Source of the DNA: Leptospira chreensis
GTDB lineage: Bacteria; Spirochaetota; Leptospiria; Leptospirales; Leptospiraceae
NCBI RefSeq assembly: GCF_016919165.1
Contig: NZ_JAFFPS010000009.1
Location: 1-13,892 of the forward strand
DNA length: 13,892 nucleotides
Reading direction: 5' to 3'
Position numbers and translations under genes: made by a program. A model generated the notes under the pieces. It worked only from the letters and a program-made list of their open reading frames with translations, was not told the DNA's origin and searched no databases. Of this stretch, positions 1 to 7,567 are shown in pieces (positions within the stretch are counted from its first letter, which is position 1; each line of letters begins with the position of its first letter).

Positions 1-88
1 CGTTTGCATCCGCAAACTCCGTGCCAGTCCCTAACGTCCCGTTCGGGACTCAGGGTCGGGAAACGTCGTCTCCACTAATTCGTTATGC
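1..88 (+). repeat. attC-like site 0, right part only
   Basis: The window opens inside a repeat copy. Visible are the terminal-loop hairpin GTTTGC/GCAAAC, the CGTCCCG...CGGGAC hairpin, the inner right arm GGGAAA, and the right core GTTATGC at 82-88. It belongs to a cassette whose gene lies left of the window. Confidence 0.85.
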
Positions 89-127
89 GAAATTTCCTTA
101 AAAATATACACCAAAGGAGTATTGAAA

Positions 128-730
128 ATGCTAATCTTAAATATTAAACAAAAGAAGCTAATTGTTCTGTGTTTATTCTCTTATTTACACTGCTCAAACA
201 TTCCAAATACAGAAAATAGAAATTCTGACCAACCTAATCAAATTATTGATATAGAAAATACAATACAAAATCCAGAGCGTTTTACCAAACTCATTGAAAT
301 TCTTAAATCAAAAGATTGCAACTCATTCAAAGCTTTGCTTGGCAATAGCTTCTATTTTTCGCTTGGTGAAGCTTCAATAGTATTTTTCTTTTACAAAGAC
401 AAAGAATATAGAGAGCATTCTATAAACACCGATGTTTGTGACCTAATATTTGATGATCAAAAATTAGAAAAAGCAATTATAGACCTAACTGAGTTTAAAT
501 ATAAAACATATTCACCTCACTATATAGTAAATAATTCCAAATATTTGGATTTTGGAAAAGACGTTGGCACAAACTCTGAATATATGGTTAACCTATACTT
601 TCAAAACATAAAATTAGAAACCTTCGAATCACATGAGAATACTTGGTTCAGTTTTAAATGTAGGAATAGAGATTACTTAAACTGCTATTTAGAAAGTTTC
701 AATACAAACCTTATTTATAGCACTAAATAA
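128..730 (+). CDS. Putative lipoprotein, unknown function (cassette 1)
   Basis: I do not recognise the family. The 200-residue product starts with a short basic N-region and a hydrophobic segment, followed by YLHC at residues 19-22. This is a plausible lipobox, with Cys22 lipidated after signal peptidase II cleavage, so the protein is probably membrane-anchored outside the cytoplasm. The mature part is hydrophilic and contains four further cysteines. The ATG at 128 is preferred over the in-frame TTG at 122 because AAGGAG at 114-119 lies 8 nt from the ATG but only 2 nt from the TTG. It is the only gene of its cassette, with about 80 nt of AT-rich sequence before the attC. Lipoprotein call fairly sure; function unknown. 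Confidence 0.75.
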   Translation: MLILNIKQKKLIVLCLFSYLHCSNIPNTENRNSDQPNQIIDIENTIQNPERFTKLIEILKSKDCNSFKALLGNSFYFSLGEASIVFFFYKDKEYREHSINTDVCDLIFDDQKLEKAIIDLTEFKYKTYSPHYIVNNSKYLDFGKDVGTNSEYMVNLYFQNIKLETFESHENTWFSFKCRNRDYLNCYLESFNTNLIYSTK

Positions 731-811
731 AATTCTAAGAAATATAAAACCAACCTAATGAAAAACAAAATCAAAACTTATACTAAAAGATACGTTTACA
801 CAGGAAACTTC

Positions 812-977
812 GCATAACAGCGCGGAAACGCTTCGCTTCGGCACGAGGCCTCGCTTGGCCTGCGGCACATTTCCCTTCTGGCACTCGCTTGCATATGCAA
901 GCTACGTGACCAGTCCCTAACGTCCCGTTCCGGGACTCAGGGTCGGGAAACGTCGTCTCCACTATTTCGTTAATTGC
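812..977 (+). repeat. attC-like site 1
   Basis: Left core GCATAAC (812-818) matches the head of its own cassette (GTTATGC at 82-88) rather than the right-hand core GTTAATTGC (969-977), which belongs to the next cassette. Inner stem TTTCCC/GGGAAA; terminal hairpins CTTGCATATGCAAG and GTCCCG/CGGGAC. Flank complementarity of cassette 1: head GTTATGCGAAATTTCCT against reversed tail GTTATGCGAAGTTTCCT. Confidence 0.85.
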
Positions 978-1475
978 AATTTCCGAAAAATTAAGTGGAA
1001 GAATGAAGAAAAAAGAGTTTTCCGCTTAATTAATCTAAGTAGTGAATAAGAAATAAAGTAAGAGAAAGACAAAAAGAAATTAAGAAAGAAGATAATTACA
1101 AAGAAATTGTCGAAAGCTTTTTCCCTTAACATTGTCTTTCTAATCTTTTACGCTTTCTCAAATACGATTGTGCAATTGAATACATCTGCGCTTACCTTAC
1201 TTGGGATTTTAAGCGGAAAACAAGATTTACGGTATTAAGAAAGGAAAGAATAAGAGACTTAAGAAAAAAGCAAGAAACGAAGAAAAAGAGAAATTCATCA
1301 GTTCAATTCTTTCCTTTCTGCTAAAATCTCTTCTTTAATTTCAGAAACTGCAATTAACAGCGGCTTCTCGCTTCGCTGCGGGACTTACGCCCTTGCTCGG
1401 CCTACGGCAAATTTCCCGCTACTCCTAACGCCTCTAAAGAGGCTCAGGGCGGGAAACTTCGGGAAGCCTACTTCG
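970..1475 (+). other. ORF-less cassette, copy 1, with long inverted repeats
   Basis: The body 978-1349 contains no credible gene. It is nearly identical to 11798-12169, with roughly a dozen substitutions. The outer inverted repeat GTTTTCCGCTTAA (1017-1029) pairs perfectly with 1209-1221. Nested inside it, AGAAAGACAA (1063-1072) pairs with 1132-1141. A separate perfect 14-bp pair is AGAAAGGAAAGAAT (1238-1251) with 1306-1319. One strand is purine-rich over long stretches. The layout suggests a structured RNA or ssDNA element, or a promoter-bearing cassette; I could not identify a convincing promoter. The only start with some Shine-Dalgarno context (1003) gives an 8-codon peptide. Confidence 0.7.
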
Positions 1476-1481
1476 TTATGC
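1350..1481 (+). repeat. attC-like site 2, short variant
   Basis: Left core GCAATTAAC (1350-1358), right core GTTATGC (1475-1481). At 132 bp it is about 30 bp shorter than most copies. Outer stem GGCTTC/GAAGCC, inner stem TTTCCCGC/GCGGGAAA, and the conserved CTAACG...CTCAG loop motif are present. Its partner is site 12, which terminates the second ORF-less cassette. Confidence 0.83.
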
Positions 1482-1508
1482 GCAATAAATTAAAATTAAA
1501 GGTAAAAA

Positions 1509-2333
1509 ATGAATAAAAAAGAAATAATCACAAAAAAAGATCTGTTTTATTGGCTGCTCATCTCAATTTCAATTTCAGTAATTATGGCATCAATAGAATT
1601 CCACAAGGATTACAATATCGTAAGCCACATTGGATTTGCTGGTACACTCATATCTATAATACTGGCTGTAGTTGCAATAATCTATTCCTTTTTCCAGAAC
1701 TTTACCTATTCAAACATTAATAATCAGTTAATAAATACTAGTGAAAATATAGAAAAATTAATAAATTCACTCCAGTTTACCTCAATAGATTATGCAAAAA
1801 AAAATGAAGATCTCATAATCAATTATGATAACTATACAAAATCATTACATACAATGATAGAGGATAAATTTGACTTAACAAAAAGCGAAATTTCAGCAAT
1901 TAGCAACAAATTAGAAAATTTTAAATCAAACCAAGTAACTGAAAAAGATCAAGTAACCAACATCCACACCCAATTTAAAAAAAATGAAATTGAATCGTTT
2001 TTAAATAATACATCAACTATTGGAGTCTATTTAATCTATTTAGTTAAACAATTTCACTTAAATAAAATTAAATTCGATCGAAGAGAGGTATTTAAAGAAG
2101 TATTCGAGAAAAGTTCTGAATATGCTCTCGGCTTTTTTGTAGGAATTAAAACCCTTGGATTATTAAGTTCAAATTATATCGACGAAAACTACGAAGAAAT
2201 TAAATATATGAATGAACATGCGAAAGAGTTAGTCGGAGAAAAAATTGACGATATGGAAACTAAAAAAGATTATATTTACCGTCAGAAAATTAATGATTTA
2301 ATAAAAAAAATCAAAGACGAGTCTAATATTTAA
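1509..2333 (+). CDS. Two-TM membrane protein with coiled coil (cassette 3)
   Basis: I do not recognise the family. The 274-residue product has two hydrophobic segments, about residues 12-28 and 38-62, separated by a short polar stretch, so it is probably an inner-membrane hairpin. Residues about 65-165 are polar, Asn/Lys/Glu-rich and probably helical or coiled-coil, with evenly spaced Ile/Leu. A second, more globular helical part follows to the C-terminus. The ATG has AAAGG (1498-1502) about 6 nt upstream. It is the only gene in its cassette, followed by about 160 nt without a gene. Membrane-anchored coiled-coil proteins occur among phage-defence and signalling accessory genes, but nothing here assigns such a role. 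Confidence 0.75.
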   Translation: MNKKEIITKKDLFYWLLISISISVIMASIEFHKDYNIVSHIGFAGTLISIILAVVAIIYSFFQNFTYSNINNQLINTSENIEKLINSLQFTSIDYAKKNEDLIINYDNYTKSLHTMIEDKFDLTKSEISAISNKLENFKSNQVTEKDQVTNIHTQFKKNEIESFLNNTSTIGVYLIYLVKQFHLNKIKFDRREVFKEVFEKSSEYALGFFVGIKTLGLLSSNYIDENYEEIKYMNEHAKELVGEKIDDMETKKDYIYRQKINDLIKKIKDESNI

Positions 2334-2493
2334 ACATATTCGACTCCTTTGAGAAATTTATACTAATAAACAAAAAAAAACTAAATCTAAATAATTTAGT
2401 TAGCAGATAGAAAGACAAATACGATATATTAATCTCAAGAATACTAGAACAATACAAATTCCCGAAAGTTTAATTCTTAACAAAATTTACTGC

Positions 2494-2653
2494 GCATAAC
2501 AACGGGGAAACGCTTCGCTTCGGGACAAGCCCTCGCTTGGGCTGCGCCACATTCCTCTCCGTCACGTCTCTTGCATTCGCAAGATTCGCGCCGACGCTAA
2601 CGCCTCTGCGAGGCTCAGCTACGAGGAACGTCGTCTCCCCTAGTTCGTTATGC
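2494..2653 (+). repeat. attC-like site 3
   Basis: Left core GCATAAC (2494-2500), right core GTTATGC (2647-2653). Outer arm CGGGGAAACG faces CGTCGTCTCCCC; inner stem TTCCTC/GAGGAA; hairpin CTTGCATTCGCAAG; GCCTC/GAGGC terminal hairpin. Begins AACAACGGGG where most copies have AACAGCG. Cassette 3 ends: head GTTATGCGCAATAAA against reversed tail GTTATGCGCAGTAAA. Confidence 0.85.
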
Positions 2654-2686
2654 GAAATAATTTAAAAAAAATTGAAGAGGAAAAAT

Positions 2687-3448
2687 TTGAAAAAGTTAAA
2701 TAATGTAATATCTACAATATTAGTAATTATTGCCATAAATTTGTTTAATTCTAGATTGTATGCAGAAGCAATAGCTGATAGCCAATCCAATAGAGAGTTA
2801 CTCAAAAGAAAAAATCTTCATATTTATTATACTCCGTTTGCTACAACACAATATACAGAATACCCATTTAGAATAAGAAATGAAAATAAAACTTTCTCTC
2901 TTCTATACGGATTTAATGAAAATTTTTATCTGGGTTTTACATATAGTAGAGGTGAAAGCCCAAAATCTAAAACACAAATAGATTTAAACTCCTCCCCAAT
3001 GGGTTTTGGTCTACAAGATATCACTAAAACAAGAGAAAGTGAATTTTTTGTCTTAAGATCTCAGTATTTTTTCTATGGAAATTTCTATGGTAGTGCTAAT
3101 TTAGGAATTGAAAAAGGTTTTAAACAAGAAGATAAAAATTTTCGTTCCATTCAAGGCTTTAATACGACAATAGAACCTTATTCGAAAACAACCACCTACT
3201 CTGACAGACCTTTTGCAACTATTGGTCTTGGATATAGAAAAGAAGTTTTTGGACGAGTATTAGTTGGAATTGAATGTGAATATGGAATAATGAATTCTGG
3301 AAGAAAAAATCAACATTATACATTCAATCCTCAATTCTACAATGGATTACCTGCTAAATACATAATTGAAAAATTCGTTATTACAAATGAAAGCAAACCC
3401 AATAGCGAGTTTTCATATATTTCAATTTATGCTGGAATCGCAATCTAA
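2687..3448 (+). CDS. Exported beta-barrel-like outer-membrane protein (cassette 4)
   Basis: The 253-residue product carries a cleavable-type signal peptide: basic MKKLNN, hydrophobic core about residues 7-21, probable cleavage after LYA. The mature sequence shows alternating aromatic/hydrophobic and polar strands with Gly and Tyr/Phe-rich turns, and ends in YISIYAGIAI. This fits a small outer-membrane beta barrel, but no specific family is recognised. An upstream in-frame TTG at 2672 gives a longer frame; TTG at 2687 is preferred because AAGAGG (2675-2680) lies 6 nt before it and the signal peptide then begins normally. It is the only gene in its cassette. Export is fairly sure, barrel fold moderately so, ligand or role unknown. 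Confidence 0.68.
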   Translation: MKKLNNVISTILVIIAINLFNSRLYAEAIADSQSNRELLKRKNLHIYYTPFATTQYTEYPFRIRNENKTFSLLYGFNENFYLGFTYSRGESPKSKTQIDLNSSPMGFGLQDITKTRESEFFVLRSQYFFYGNFYGSANLGIEKGFKQEDKNFRSIQGFNTTIEPYSKTTTYSDRPFATIGLGYRKEVFGRVLVGIECEYGIMNSGRKNQHYTFNPQFYNGLPAKYIIEKFVITNESKPNSEFSYISIYAGIAI

Positions 3449-3463
3449 TAAGTAAATTACTTC

Positions 3464-3624
3464 GCATAACAGCGCCTTAACGCTTCGCTTCGGCACAAGG
3501 CCTCGCTCGGTCTGCGACACATAGGCTTCTGGCACTCCCCTTGCTTACGCAAGTGTCGTTCCAGCCCCTAACGTCCCGTTGGGACTCAGGGTCAGCCTAC
3601 GTCGTTAAGGCTAGTTCGTTATAC
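3464..3624 (+). repeat. attC-like site 4
   Basis: Left core GCATAAC (3464-3470), right core GTTATAC (3618-3624). The outer stem GCCTTAACG/CGTTAAGGC is a perfect 9 bp; inner stem TAGGCT/AGCCTA. Nearly identical to site 9. Left core matches the head of its own cassette (GTTATGC) and not the downstream core. Cassette 4 ends agree over 17 nt except position 11. Confidence 0.87.
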
Positions 3625-3630
3625 GACATC

Positions 3631-4557
3631 ATGGATAAAATCGAATTTAACAATTATAAAAATATCTTCAGAATTGCAGTAGAAAAGCTACCGTCAATGA
3701 AACTGGAAGAACTACGAGTTAGGAAACTAGTTATAGCGGGTAATGGATCAGTATATAATGGCTGGGATCCAATAAAAAATATTTTTAACAGAAAAGAATT
3801 AGTAACTGGATCTGGAAGAATTAATTTAAAACAATATGTTGCGGAAAATAAAACACTGGAGGCTCTAATTTTAATAACTCACTTAAAAAGAGTTTTCAGA
3901 TCAAAATTAATCAATGATAAAATCAAAGGAAAAGATTATTCAAGTTCAATAGAAATAATAAAAAATTTAAACGAATATAATACTTTTTTTGCAGAAGAGT
4001 TTTCCAAACTTATAAATCTAAATATCATAAAATTTACGCCTGAAATAGATTTTATCTATTCATTAATCCAAAGTAAAATTGATTATTTAGACACACTCTT
4101 TTTAACATTAAACTGGGATAACTTGGCTTGGAATGATCAAACACTTGGCAATGTAGGATACCTACATGGTTCTATCTTACATCCGGAAACAATGTTTATG
4201 CCTTCTCAATATCTATCGGAAAATTTTGAATTTAACGCATTTAGTTCAATCGATGAAACTTTTTTTTCACCACAGGAAAAAGAATTATTATTAAAAGGAG
4301 ATAAGGATATATATCTAGAATCTATAACTCAAGTCTTTAACAATTGCTTTGGCAGTTGCGAAGAATTATACCTTTGGGGAGTTGGATTAAATATCTACGA
4401 CACAGATTTAATGTCTACATTATCAGTAGTACATCCAGAGAAATTAAGAAAAATTATAATAATAAACAAAGCAACTGAAAAAGAAAACCTCCTGAGTCGA
4501 ATCAGAGTAATGATTCCAAATTTCAAAGCAACTATCGGATACATAAATACAGTATAA
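3631..4557 (+). CDS. SIR2-like protein, possible NADase effector (cassette 5)
   Basis: The 308-residue product has the spaced landmarks of divergent SIR2-like domains: a hydrophobic strand with VIAGNGS at residues 34-40 (nucleotide-loop position), LTLNWDN at 159-164 (position of the usual TTNYD), YLHGS at 177-181, and LWGVGLNIYDTD at 248-259, like the G-x-S-x-x-D-x-D strand-loop. In known systems such domains hydrolyse NAD+ during phage infection. That activity is inferred here. The glycine-rich loop is atypical, so an inactive or other Rossmann protein is possible. The frame stays open upstream into the attC; ATG at 3631 is chosen because it is the first ATG in the cassette. It has no clear Shine-Dalgarno and lies inside the cassette's terminal inverted repeat. 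Confidence 0.55.
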   Translation: MDKIEFNNYKNIFRIAVEKLPSMKLEELRVRKLVIAGNGSVYNGWDPIKNIFNRKELVTGSGRINLKQYVAENKTLEALILITHLKRVFRSKLINDKIKGKDYSSSIEIIKNLNEYNTFFAEEFSKLINLNIIKFTPEIDFIYSLIQSKIDYLDTLFLTLNWDNLAWNDQTLGNVGYLHGSILHPETMFMPSQYLSENFEFNAFSSIDETFFSPQEKELLLKGDKDIYLESITQVFNNCFGSCEELYLWGVGLNIYDTDLMSTLSVVHPEKLRKIIIINKATEKENLLSRIRVMIPNFKATIGYINTV

Positions 4558-4566
4558 CATGACGTC

Positions 4567-4729
4567 GTATAACAGCGGGGAAACGCTTCGCTTCGGCACG
4601 AGGCCTCGCTTGGGCTGCGCCACATTCCTCTCCGTCACGCTTTGTTGCTCTCGCAAAAAGCGCGCCGACGCTAACGCCTACTCCGTAGGCTCAGCTACGA
4701 GGAACGTCGTCTCCCCTAGTTCGTTATAC
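4567..4729 (+). repeat. attC-like site 5
   Basis: Left core GTATAAC (4567-4573), right core GTTATAC (4723-4729). Outer arm GGGGAAACG faces CGTCGTCTCCCC; inner stem TTCCTC/GAGGAA; terminal hairpins GCTTT/AAAGC and GCCTAC/GTAGGC. The change C to T in the left core matches GTTATAC at the head of its own cassette 5. An open frame across this site (4559-4756) is not a gene. Confidence 0.87.
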
Positions 4730-4752
4730 GTAATCTGCAAAAAAAGGAAAAC

Positions 4753-6570
4753 ATGAAATATATCAGTTTTAAAATAAAAAATTTCAAGGGAATAAAATTA
4801 GTCAATATTGACCTTACTCGACACCCTCAGATTAATATTTTTACGTTAGTTGGCTTAAATGAAAGCGGGAAAACGACTATACTAGAAGCAATGCATTTTT
4901 TCTCTCAAAACGAAAGTCCAAATACACATGAATACATACCAAAATCAAAAAAGCATAATTTTAACGAATCGATAGAAATAACGGCAACTTTAGCGTTCAC
5001 TGATGAGGATAAAATTGCTTTTTCAAATTATTTGGAAAAACAATTTAGATATACACTCAAAGATGATTTAAGTATATTTACTGTAACAAAAGAACATTCT
5101 TTTATAAACTCAATTCCTGGACAAAGCTCAATTCACTGGAATTTAAAATTTGATATAACAACAAAAACAGAAAAAACCAAAACAATTGACCTGTCGAATG
5201 GAAATGAAAGCGAAATTAAAAACTATCTAACTTCACAAATGCCAGTAATAATCTATTACCCAAACTTTCTATTTGATATTCCACAGAAAATATATTTAGA
5301 TAATACACTTGAAATTGGAAAAGAAAATTTACAACAAAGTGTTAGACCACAAACAAAAGAAGAAAAAAGTCAGCCATTCTATCTTCAAGTTATACAAGAT
5401 GTATTAGATTATATGGGTGGCGATCTAAAAATTGGCACACATATAGTTGAAAGATTCAAAATAAAAGAATCTTCAGTAGAAGCAAAAGAAGCTCTCGAAT
5501 CACAAATTCTAAAAATGTCTTCGAAAATGAATCAGGTAATTTTTTCTGCCTGGAAACAAATTTTTCCAAATTCAAAATCGAAAGACATAGAATTGCAAAT
5601 TGGTGAAGAAGAAGGAAGAAGCTACTTCGAAATAAAAATCAGAGAAGGTTCGAATAAATTTCAAATACGAGAACGTAGTTTGGGATTTCGCTGGTTTTTT
5701 ACGTTTCTATTATTTACAGAATTCAGAAAAGTAAGAAACGAAGATCCAGGAGAGACAATTTTCCTACTAGATGAACCAGCATACAATCTACACTCTACTG
5801 CACAAAAAATTCTTTTAAAAGTTTTTAGTGCACTTGCTGACAACTGTAAACTTATCTACACAACACATAGCCATTATTTAATTGATCCTACATGGTTATC
5901 AGGGGCATACATTATCAAAAACCAAGCATTGGATTATGAAAATGAAATTGATTTTGATGAAAGTAGTACCGATGTATCAGTAATCCCATATCGCCAATTC
6001 GTCGCAAACTATCCTAATCAATCTACTTACTTCCAACCAATTCTTGATGCATTAGATTATCAACCAAGTAAACTAGAAATAGTTCCAAAACTTACAATTT
6101 TCGAAGGAAAGTATGATTATTACTGCATGAGATATATTAATGAAATAATTCTGAAGAACAAATATACTCTCAATCCCTATCCTGGAAATGGAGACGACTT
6201 ACTCAGAGTAATAAAACTATATTTAGCTTGGGGAACAAAATTCATTGTCATTCTTGATGGAGACCGCGCTGGAGAAAATGCAAAAAAAAGATATGAAACT
6301 GAGCTTGGACTAATAACTGCTGATACAGTCTTTAATCTGAGAGATATTAGCAGCAAATGGACTGGTTTCGCTACTGAAAATCTATTTACAGAATCCGAAA
6401 AAATGAAAATAATAAACAGTCTATATCCAGAAGCAAAAGAATTTACAAAAAGAAATTTTTTTACTTCTATTGAGGATTTACTAATCTCAAAAAAAAATAT
6501 AAAGCTATCCAAAACTACTACAAATAATTTTGAAAAAATATTTCAATTTATACAGAGACATCTAAACTAA
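4753..6570 (+). CDS. OLD-family ATP-dependent endonuclease (cassette 6)
   Basis: A 605-residue protein with ABC-type ATPase and TOPRIM nuclease domains, the architecture of OLD family nucleases such as phage P2 Old and Gabija GajA. Walker A GLNESGKT is at residues 34-41, a signature-like SLGFR at 309-313, Walker B FLLDEP at 337-342 and the switch histidine in TTHSHY at 370-375. The TOPRIM domain follows with FEGKYD at 450-455 (metal-binding Glu451) and ILDGDRAGE at 500-508 (Asp502, Asp504). All key residues are present. Known relatives nick or cut DNA in a nucleotide-regulated way and act in phage defence. No GajB-like helicase is adjacent, so it looks like a stand-alone (class 1) OLD. The ATG at 4753 has AAAAGGAAA about 5 nt upstream. 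Confidence 0.88.
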   Translation: MKYISFKIKNFKGIKLVNIDLTRHPQINIFTLVGLNESGKTTILEAMHFFSQNESPNTHEYIPKSKKHNFNESIEITATLAFTDEDKIAFSNYLEKQFRYTLKDDLSIFTVTKEHSFINSIPGQSSIHWNLKFDITTKTEKTKTIDLSNGNESEIKNYLTSQMPVIIYYPNFLFDIPQKIYLDNTLEIGKENLQQSVRPQTKEEKSQPFYLQVIQDVLDYMGGDLKIGTHIVERFKIKESSVEAKEALESQILKMSSKMNQVIFSAWKQIFPNSKSKDIELQIGEEEGRSYFEIKIREGSNKFQIRERSLGFRWFFTFLLFTEFRKVRNEDPGETIFLLDEPAYNLHSTAQKILLKVFSALADNCKLIYTTHSHYLIDPTWLSGAYIIKNQALDYENEIDFDESSTDVSVIPYRQFVANYPNQSTYFQPILDALDYQPSKLEIVPKLTIFEGKYDYYCMRYINEIILKNKYTLNPYPGNGDDLLRVIKLYLAWGTKFIVILDGDRAGENAKKRYETELGLITADTVFNLRDISSKWTGFATENLFTESEKMKIINSLYPEAKEFTKRNFFTSIEDLLISKKNIKLSKTTTNNFEKIFQFIQRHLN

Positions 6571-6595
6571 TAAATCGTAGAATTTTGCAGACTTC

Positions 6596-6756
6596 GTATA
6601 ACAGCGTGGAAACGCTTCGCTTCGGCACGAGGCCTCGCTTGGGCTGCGCCACATTTCTCTCCGTCACGCTTCTCGCTCCGCAAGAAGTGCGCCGACGCTA
6701 ACGCCTACTCCGTAGGCTCAGCTACGAGAAACGTCGTCTCCACTAGTTCGTTATGC
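6596..6756 (+). repeat. attC-like site 6
   Basis: Left core GTATAAC (6596-6602), right core GTTATGC (6750-6756). Inner stem TTTCTC/GAGAAA is a compensated variant of TTCCTC/GAGGAA in sites 5, 7 and 10. Hairpins CTTCTCGCTCCGCAAGAAG and GCCTAC/GTAGGC. Left core matches its own head (GTTATAC at 4723) and not the downstream one. Cassette 6 ends match over TCTGCAAAA beyond the core. Confidence 0.87.
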
Positions 6757-6772
6757 GAAATTTTGGGAAATT

Positions 6773-7372
6773 ATGAAAAAAATCTCACTTCTATTATATT
6801 TATTTTTACACTCATCCTACTGCACAAATTACAATAGTAATTTAAAAGGATTTTCAATTCTTCAAAAATTTAAATCCAGCCGAATAATCGAAATCAAAAT
6901 AAATGCACCTTTTGATCAGGAAATAGTTAATATTTTTAATAAATTAAAAAAAGAAGATCAACAAATAACAATTTACTTTAATAGACATACTTTTTTGGGA
7001 TTAGAAAACAAAAACAAAGTATTTTTAGAATCAAGTAAACCAATAACAGGAGAAAAGACTACTTACTATACAGTCGAAATTTATAAAATTGTAGGTCTTG
7101 AAATTTTTCTATATCCAATGAACTACTCTAAATTAGCTCAATTTATCTCTTTTTATACATTTGGATTAATACCTACTACTGAAGAATTTGATATTACTAT
7201 GAAACTTTCTGTAACTAATTCAATCTATGAAACTAATACAAAAGTTGCGTCCGCAGATGCTAATATTCTTTTACACCATGGAATATATTACAACTTAACA
7301 GATAAATATAAGGATAATAAAGAAGGAATATTAAATTCTTATGAAGTTTTGGCTCGTTACATTCTAAATTAA
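6773..7372 (+). CDS. Putative lipoprotein, unknown function (cassette 7)
   Basis: No family recognised. The 199-residue product begins MKK followed by a hydrophobic run and SSYC at residues 14-17, a plausible spirochaete-type lipobox with Cys17 as the lipidation site. The rest is hydrophilic, mixed strand/helix, with no further cysteine and no second membrane segment. It is therefore likely lipid-anchored on the periplasmic side or the surface. ATG at 6773 lies only about 16 nt inside the cassette with a weak GGGAAA before it. It sits between the OLD nuclease cassette and the PD-(D/E)XK cassette, but cassettes are independent units, so this neighbourhood does not imply shared function. Confidence 0.72.
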   Translation: MKKISLLLYLFLHSSYCTNYNSNLKGFSILQKFKSSRIIEIKINAPFDQEIVNIFNKLKKEDQQITIYFNRHTFLGLENKNKVFLESSKPITGEKTTYYTVEIYKIVGLEIFLYPMNYSKLAQFISFYTFGLIPTTEEFDITMKLSVTNSIYETNTKVASADANILLHHGIYYNLTDKYKDNKEGILNSYEVLARYILN

Positions 7373-7385
7373 ATACCAAACCTTC

Positions 7386-7547
7386 GTATAACAGCGGGGA
7401 AACGCTTCGCTTCGGCACAAGGCCTCGCTTGGGCTGCGCCACATTCCTCTCCGTCACGCTTCTCGCTCCGCAAGAAGACGCGCCGACGCTAACGCCTTCT
7501 ACGAAGGCTCAGCTACGAGGAACGTCGTCTCCCCTAGTTCGTTATGC
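7386..7547 (+). repeat. attC-like site 7
   Basis: Left core GTATAAC (7386-7392), right core GTTATGC (7541-7547). Outer arm GGGGAAACG/CGTCGTCTCCCC, inner stem TTCCTC/GAGGAA, terminal hairpin GCCTTC/GAAGGC, which differs from the GCCTAC/GTAGGC of sites 5 and 6 by a compensatory pair change. It is the one site whose left core mismatches its own head at one position (GTTATGC), again a change that leaves a G-T pair possible on one strand. Confidence 0.86.
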
Positions 7548-7567
7548 GAAATAGCGCCAATTTAAAA

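Noticed and set aside
4395..4756. Open frames across attC site 5 (4559-4756 +, 4395-4625 -, 4444-4656 -)
   Set aside because: They lie in the GC-rich repeat and its edges; the same peptide strings recur wherever the repeat occurs (for example 7260-7457 -), with no ribosome site. Repeat-derived shadows.
5661..6512. Minus-strand frames inside the OLD nuclease gene (5661-5843, 6177-6512)
   Set aside because: They are antisense to an intact, motif-complete gene and have no ribosome site or recognisable product.
4753..6570. Complete Gabija system
   Set aside because: The OLD/GajA-like nuclease has no adjacent UvrD-type GajB helicase; flanking sequence on both sides is attC and unrelated cassettes.
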